Assembly (NCBI GenBank): GCA_900556285.1
Contig: USOF01000039.1
Location: forward strand, 1 to 8,365
Origin: an uncultured Collinsella sp.
Lineage (GTDB): Bacteria; Actinomycetota; Coriobacteriia; Coriobacteriales; Coriobacteriaceae
Length of the DNA: 8,365 nt
Direction of reading: 5' to 3'
In this document: positions 5,021-8,365 of the stretch, piece by piece
How positions within the stretch are numbered: the stretch's first letter is position 1
Layout: every line of letters starts with the position of its first letter
Program-made: the position numbers and the translations under genes
Notes under the pieces: generated by a model
Told to the model about the DNA's origin: nothing
Database searches by the model: none
The model's input: the letters and a program-made list of their open reading frames with translations, nothing else

Positions 5021-6136
5021 CTACATCTCCTCCTTCACCAGCGCGGCAAACGCGGTCAGCACCTCATCGTTTTCCTGCGGGGTGCCCACGGTAATGCGCA
5101 GACAATCCGCGAGTCCCGGCGCGTAGCTAAAGTCGCGCACCAGAATCGAATACTCGTCGCGCAGACGCTCGCGCACGCGCGTGGCATGCGGCGTGCGCGC
5201 GAGCACAAAATTCGCCGCGCTCGGCCATACCTCCACGGGCAAGCCCTCGGCAGCCATTGCGCGTAGGGCGCACAGCTCGCGCTCGCGCTCGGATGCAACC
5301 TGCGCCACCACGGGTGCGTATGCATCGCGGGCACGCACGCAGGCAAGCGCTGCGGCCTGGCTCAGCACGTTGACCGAGTAGATCTGGCGAATCGCCGCGA
5401 ACACGTCGATGACCTCGGACGCCGCGATCACATAGCCCAGACGTGTGCCGGCGGCGCCAAACGCCTTGGACAGCGTATGCAGAATCACCAGGTTGGGATG
5501 CTCGGCGATAAGTCCCTGCGCCGTGGTGGCCGCGCCAAACGAATCGTCGGCAAACTCAACGTAGGCCTCGTCGACCATCACCATGCCGGGGCATGCATCG
5601 CACAGGGCCGCGACAAAGTCGAGCGGCGCCACATCGCCCGTGGGATTGTTGGGCGAGGTCACGATTGCCAGGTTGCACTCGGGCGCCGCCGCGAGCACAG
5701 CCGCTTGATCGAGCTCAAAGGTCGCCGGGTCGCGCCACACGTCGCGCACCTCGGTCTGGCACAGCGACGCAAAGAACGCATACTCGCTAAAGCACGGCGG
5801 ACAGTTGAGCAGGGTCCGCCCCGCGCCGCCAAACGCCAGCAGGTAGTTATAGAGCAGTTCGTCGCCACCGTTGCCCACGCAGATATTCTCGCGCGTCACG
5901 CCATGCCAGGCGGCTAGCTCGTCGCGCAGGTCGTTAGACATGGGATCGGGATAACGGTTGAGCGGCGTGGCAGCCAGGGCGGCGTCGACCGCCTCGCGCA
6001 CGCCGGCCGGCACGGGATAGGTGTTCTCGTTGGCCGAAAGGTTGATGCGCGTGGGCGTAAAGTTGGGATCATAGGGCTCAATGCCTGCCAGATAGGGCTG
6101 GACGAGCTCCTTCATGCGCGGCGTGAGTTCGGCCAT
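5021..6136 (-). CDS. hisC: Histidinol-phosphate aminotransferase
   Basis: A 371-residue PLP-dependent class II (fold type I) aminotransferase that converts imidazole acetol phosphate plus glutamate to histidinol phosphate and 2-oxoglutarate. K224 in TLSKAFG forms the internal aldimine. Supporting motifs are NENTYP (36-41), G88-N-G-G-D-E93, SPNNPTG (161-167), VDEAYVEF (188-195), R232 in GTRLGY, and the substrate-carboxylate arginine R347 in CLRITVGT. The ATG at 6134-6136 has GGAGG six bases upstream and lies one base after the hisD stop. An alternative GTG at 6151 would overlap hisD and has no clear ribosome site. Length is normal (about 350-370). hisB starts immediately after its stop. Confidence 0.97.
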   Translation of the reverse strand: MAELTPRMKELVQPYLAGIEPYDPNFTPTRINLSANENTYPVPAGVREAVDAALAATPLNRYPDPMSNDLRDELAAWHGVTRENICVGNGGDELLYNYLLAFGGAGRTLLNCPPCFSEYAFFASLCQTEVRDVWRDPATFELDQAAVLAAAPECNLAIVTSPNNPTGDVAPLDFVAALCDACPGMVMVDEAYVEFADDSFGAATTAQGLIAEHPNLVILHTLSKAFGAAGTRLGYVIAASEVIDVFAAIRQIYSVNVLSQAAALACVRARDAYAPVVAQVASERERELCALRAMAAEGLPVEVWPSAANFVLARTPHATRVRERLRDEYSILVRDFSYAPGLADCLRITVGTPQENDEVLTAFAALVKEEM

Positions 6137-6137
6137 A

Positions 6138-7577
6138 TTAGGCCTCCCCACCGGTCACACCGGCGCCATCCGCGCCCGCAGCCGCCGTCAGGTCCACGCC
6201 CTCGGCAACCGTCGCCACGGCGTCGCCCGGCCAGGCGACCTTGGTCAGGTCGGCCGCGGCCAGCGACTCGGCACTCACGGCATCCTCGCCCTGTTCCAGC
6301 ACACGGCGACGAAGAGCGGCGGAAAGCGCGTGTGCCCACAGGCCCTCGGCCTCGGCCAGGCGCTGCGTAGCAGGAGCGTCGGAGAGCAGACCTTCGGGCG
6401 TATAGCAAATGACGCTCGAGCGCTTAACGAACTCTTCGACCGAAAGCGGGTTGGAGAACATGGCCGTACCGCCGGTCGGCAGCGTGTGGTTGGGGCCGGC
6501 GACGTAATCGCCGAGCGGCTCGGAACTCCAAGCGCCCACAAAGATGGCGCCGGCGTTGCGAATGCCGCCGAGCAGGCCCATCGCGTCCTTGCAGTGCAGC
6601 TCAAGGTGTTCGGGTGCCACGGTGTTCACGGCCTCGACGGCGGCAGCCATGTCGGCGGCCACCACGATGGTGCCCTCGTTATCGAGCGAGGCGCGCGTGA
6701 TCTCGGCGCGCGGGGACTGCGCCACCAGAATGTCGATACCCGCCTCGACCTCGCGCGCAAACTGCTCGTCGCAGGTCACGAGATAGCAGGCCGCCAGCGG
6801 ATCGTGCTCAGCCTGGGCCATCAGGTCGGCCGCGACCACCATGGGCTTGGCCGTGGCGTCGGCCAGCACGCAGACCTCGGAGGGGCCGGCGACCATGTCG
6901 ATGCCCACATCGCCCGAAACAATCTGCTTGGCCGCAGCGACAAAGGCGTTGCCCGGGCCGGTAATCTTGTCGACACGCGGAATGGTCTCGGTACCGTACG
7001 CCAGCGCGGCCACGGCCTGGGCGCCGCCCACCATATAGATCTCGTCCACGCCGCCGAGCTTGGCCGCGGCGAGCGTGTAGGGGCTGATAAGGCCGTCCTT
7101 TTGCGGCGGGGTCACCATGACCACGCGCTTGACGCCGGCCACCTTGGCGGGAATGGCGTTCATGAGCACGGTGGAGGGATACTGCGCGCGACCGCCCGGC
7201 ACGTAGATGCCAGCCGCCGCGAGCGGGGTCACCTTAACGCCGAGCATCGTGCCGTCCGCACGCGTGGTAAACCAGCTCTGCTCGACCTCGCGCTGGTGGA
7301 ACTCGCGAATCTGGTGCGCGGCCTTCTCGAGCGCGGCGACAAAGGCCGGATCAAGACCTTCGAGCGCGGCATCGATCTGCTCTTGCGGCAAGCGGAAGCT
7401 CTGCAGCTCGACACCGTCAAAACGCTGACAGTAATCGCGCACCGCGGCATCGCCGTTGGCACGCACGTTGGCCACGATATCGCGGGCGGCGTCGACGATG
7501 TTTTGCGGCAGCACACCCTTGCGGTTGAGCTGGTTGGTGACGAGGCGCTCACCGGGAGCAAGCTTGATGGTCTTCAT
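6138..7577 (-). CDS. hisD: Histidinol dehydrogenase
   Basis: A 479-residue zinc enzyme that oxidises L-histidinol to L-histidine through histidinal with two NAD+, the last two steps of the pathway. Zinc ligands are visible as Q255 and H258 (AQAEHD), D357 ([10 protein letters not shown]) and H416 (AHA). Catalytic E323-H324 lies in APEHLE, and the nucleotide-binding TGPGN motif is at 206-210. The family usually ends about 15 residues after the last zinc histidine; here 63 follow. The final 50 or so residues are rich in Ala, Gly and acidic residues and look like a disordered tail. The ATG has AGGGGA seven bases upstream. A 105-base gap separates it from hisG, and hisC starts one base after its stop. 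Confidence 0.97.
   Translation of the reverse strand: MKTIKLAPGERLVTNQLNRKGVLPQNIVDAARDIVANVRANGDAAVRDYCQRFDGVELQSFRLPQEQIDAALEGLDPAFVAALEKAAHQIREFHQREVEQSWFTTRADGTMLGVKVTPLAAAGIYVPGGRAQYPSTVLMNAIPAKVAGVKRVVMVTPPQKDGLISPYTLAAAKLGGVDEIYMVGGAQAVAALAYGTETIPRVDKITGPGNAFVAAAKQIVSGDVGIDMVAGPSEVCVLADATAKPMVVAADLMAQAEHDPLAACYLVTCDEQFAREVEAGIDILVAQSPRAEITRASLDNEGTIVVAADMAAAVEAVNTVAPEHLELHCKDAMGLLGGIRNAGAIFVGAWSSEPLGDYVAGPNHTLPTGGTAMFSNPLSVEEFVKRSSVICYTPEGLLSDAPATQRLAEAEGLWAHALSAALRRRVLEQGEDAVSAESLAAADLTKVAWPGDAVATVAEGVDLTAAAGADGAGVTGGEA
6143..6147 (-). promoter_or_regulatory. Ribosome binding site fixing the hisC start
   Basis: GGAGG on the minus strand, inside the last codons of hisD, is six bases before ATG 6136-6134. 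It also lies within the five extra codons that would follow a GTG start at 6151, arguing against that start. Confidence 0.8.
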
Positions 7578-7610
7578 ATCGGAATCCCCTATCGGTCGAG
7601 GTTGTGTTCG

Positions 7611-7646
7611 AAAAACGAGAGGCCGGGCGGCGGCGCCAATCGGCCC
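7611..7646 (-). terminator. Weak hairpin plus T-run before hisD
   Basis: On the minus strand GGGCCG (7646-7641) can pair with CGGCCT (7625-7620; five Watson-Crick pairs and one G-T), followed by TCTCG and then TTTTT (7615-7611). The stem is short with a long loop, so this is at best a weak terminator or attenuator between hisG and hisD. The remainder of the 105-base gap is GC-rich, with a GGGCGCCC palindrome at 7662-7669 and no clear promoter. Confidence 0.25.
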
Positions 7647-7682
7647 GCAGTCCGTACGTTGGGGCGCCCGTGCGCGCTCGCG

Positions 7683-8365
7683 CTATTGTGCCGAGCCCGC
7701 GACGGGCTCAAAATGCTTGTCCTTAACGGCCGCGGCCAAGCGATCTGCCAGATTGCGTACGCGCGGATCTAAGCGCGCGGCACCCGGGTTGACAAAGAAA
7801 CGGGCCGTGCAGTCCATGATGCGGCCGGTGATGACCAGGTCGTTGTCGCGCAGCGTGGCGCCTGTGGCGGTAATATCCACGATGCGATCGGTCATGCCGA
7901 CAATGGGGCCCAGCTCGATGTTACCGTGCAGCGAAACGATGTCGGCGTTCACGCCGCGCTCGGCATACCAGGCACTCGCGATGCGCGGGTACTTGGTTGC
8001 CACGCGAAGCGAACCGCGGCGGGCATAGTTGCGCTCGGCCTGACCGGCGCGCCACGCGGGCTCCGCCTCGATAAAGGTGCACAGGCCATAGCCCAGGTCT
8101 ACCAGCTGCAGCAGGTTGAGGTCCGCCTCGATGAGCGAGTCCCAACCGCAGATGCCGCAATCGGCACCACCGCAGCCCACAAAGGCAGGCGCATCGCTGG
8201 GACGCACGATGACAAACTCGATATCGCCGACCGTGCCCTCGCCGGCACGCGTGTCGCGACCGCGCACAATCAGGTGACGGCCGGGATCACGCAGCTCAGA
8301 GACGTCCAAGCCCGCGGTCTCGAGCACGTCGAGCGTGTCGGCCTTAAGCGAGCCCTTGGGCACAG
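7683..8365 (-). CDS. hisG: ATP phosphoribosyltransferase, short form (5' end missing)
   Basis: The catalytic subunit of the first and committed step: ATP plus PRPP gives phosphoribosyl-ATP and pyrophosphate. The window holds the final 226 or so codons, starting at V-PKGSL, which in the family sits some 5-10 residues from the N-terminus. The true start is therefore just past 8365; the GTG at 8361-8363 is probably an internal valine. The PRPP-binding loop IVDITATGATLRDN is at 161-174, preceded by HGNIELGP (146-153). An ADCGICGWD motif (67-75) replaces the usual ADLGIVGKD and brings C64, C69 and C72 close together. The protein ends about 50 residues after the PRPP loop with no ACT domain, so it is the short HisG type that works with HisZ, which is not in this window. 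The frame stays open to the edge. Confidence 0.93.
   Translation of the reverse strand, partial: VPKGSLKADTLDVLETAGLDVSELRDPGRHLIVRGRDTRAGEGTVGDIEFVIVRPSDAPAFVGCGGADCGICGWDSLIEADLNLLQLVDLGYGLCTFIEAEPAWRAGQAERNYARRGSLRVATKYPRIASAWYAERGVNADIVSLHGNIELGPIVGMTDRIVDITATGATLRDNDLVITGRIMDCTARFFVNPGAARLDPRVRNLADRLAAAVKDKHFEPVAGSAQ

Noticed and set aside
3639..5266. Plus-strand open frames at 3639-4538 and 4406-5266
   Set aside because: They are antisense to hisH, hisB and hisC, cross the intergenic palindrome, and have no family motif or ribosome site.
6137..6151. Longer HisC from GTG at 6151
   Set aside because: It overlaps hisD by several codons, and the GGAGG that should serve translation lies downstream of that GTG.
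7578..7682. T-box or histidine leader-peptide attenuator before hisD
   Set aside because: No run of histidine codons and no T-box AGGGTGGNACCGCG-type motif is present; a leader, if any, would be upstream of hisG outside the window.
6114..7772. Plus-strand open frame of 552 codons opposite hisD
   Set aside because: A shadow of hisD codon use: His/Arg/Gly-rich, no domain motifs, no ribosome site. hisD on the other strand has all catalytic residues.
1..8365. CRISPR array, tRNA/rRNA genes, insertion sequence
   Set aside because: No regularly spaced direct repeats, tRNA cloverleaf consensus, rRNA segments or transposase motifs were seen; the repeats present are single inverted elements.

Overview
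The window is almost entirely a histidine-biosynthesis locus from a high-GC bacterium. Nine recognisable his genes and one small unknown gene are packed on the minus strand. Read in the direction of transcription (right to left) they are hisG (5' end cut by the window edge), hisD, hisC, hisB, hisH, hisA, hisF, hisI, a 75-codon gene of unknown function, and hisE. A PHP-type histidinol-phosphatase gene lies on the plus strand and converges on hisE. The gene set (monofunctional hisB, separate hisI and hisE, short-form HisG without the regulatory ACT domain, PHP-type phosphatase), the GC-rich codon use and strong GGAGG-type ribosome sites fit an actinomycete. My best guess is class Coriobacteriia, Collinsella-like; this is an inference from gene style, not a database match.

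Layout. 1-141: upstream region of the phosphatase gene, with one promoter-like -10 box. 142-1053: phosphatase. 1054-1080: 27-bp convergent junction covered by a small inverted repeat that includes part of both stop codons. 1081-1979: hisE, the unknown gene and hisI, with the latter two sharing ATGA. 1980-2127: a gap dominated by a large imperfect hairpin. 2128-4355: hisF, hisA and hisH, tightly spaced. 4356-4432: a gap with a perfect 16-bp palindrome plus a third partial copy of its arm. 4433-7577: hisB, hisC and hisD, separated by 0 and 1 base. 7578-7682: a GC-rich gap of 105 bases. 7683-8365: hisG.

Together these genes cover every step from PRPP and ATP to histidine. HisG condenses ATP with PRPP, HisE and HisI hydrolyse and open the adduct, HisA isomerises it, HisHF makes IGP plus AICAR, HisB dehydrates it, HisC transaminates, the PHP enzyme removes phosphate, and HisD oxidises histidinol to histidine. 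The only expected partner not seen is HisZ, which short-form HisG normally needs; it may lie upstream, beyond position 8365.

The unexplained parts are the 75-codon gene between hisI and hisE, and three intergenic inverted-repeat elements at 1053-1085, 2025-2118 and 4378-4418. The last two interrupt an otherwise close-packed gene array and split it into the blocks hisDCB, hisHAF and hisI-orf-hisE. Two of the elements share the core CGTCCCC (GGGGACG on the his mRNA strand), which suggests dispersed REP-like sequences.
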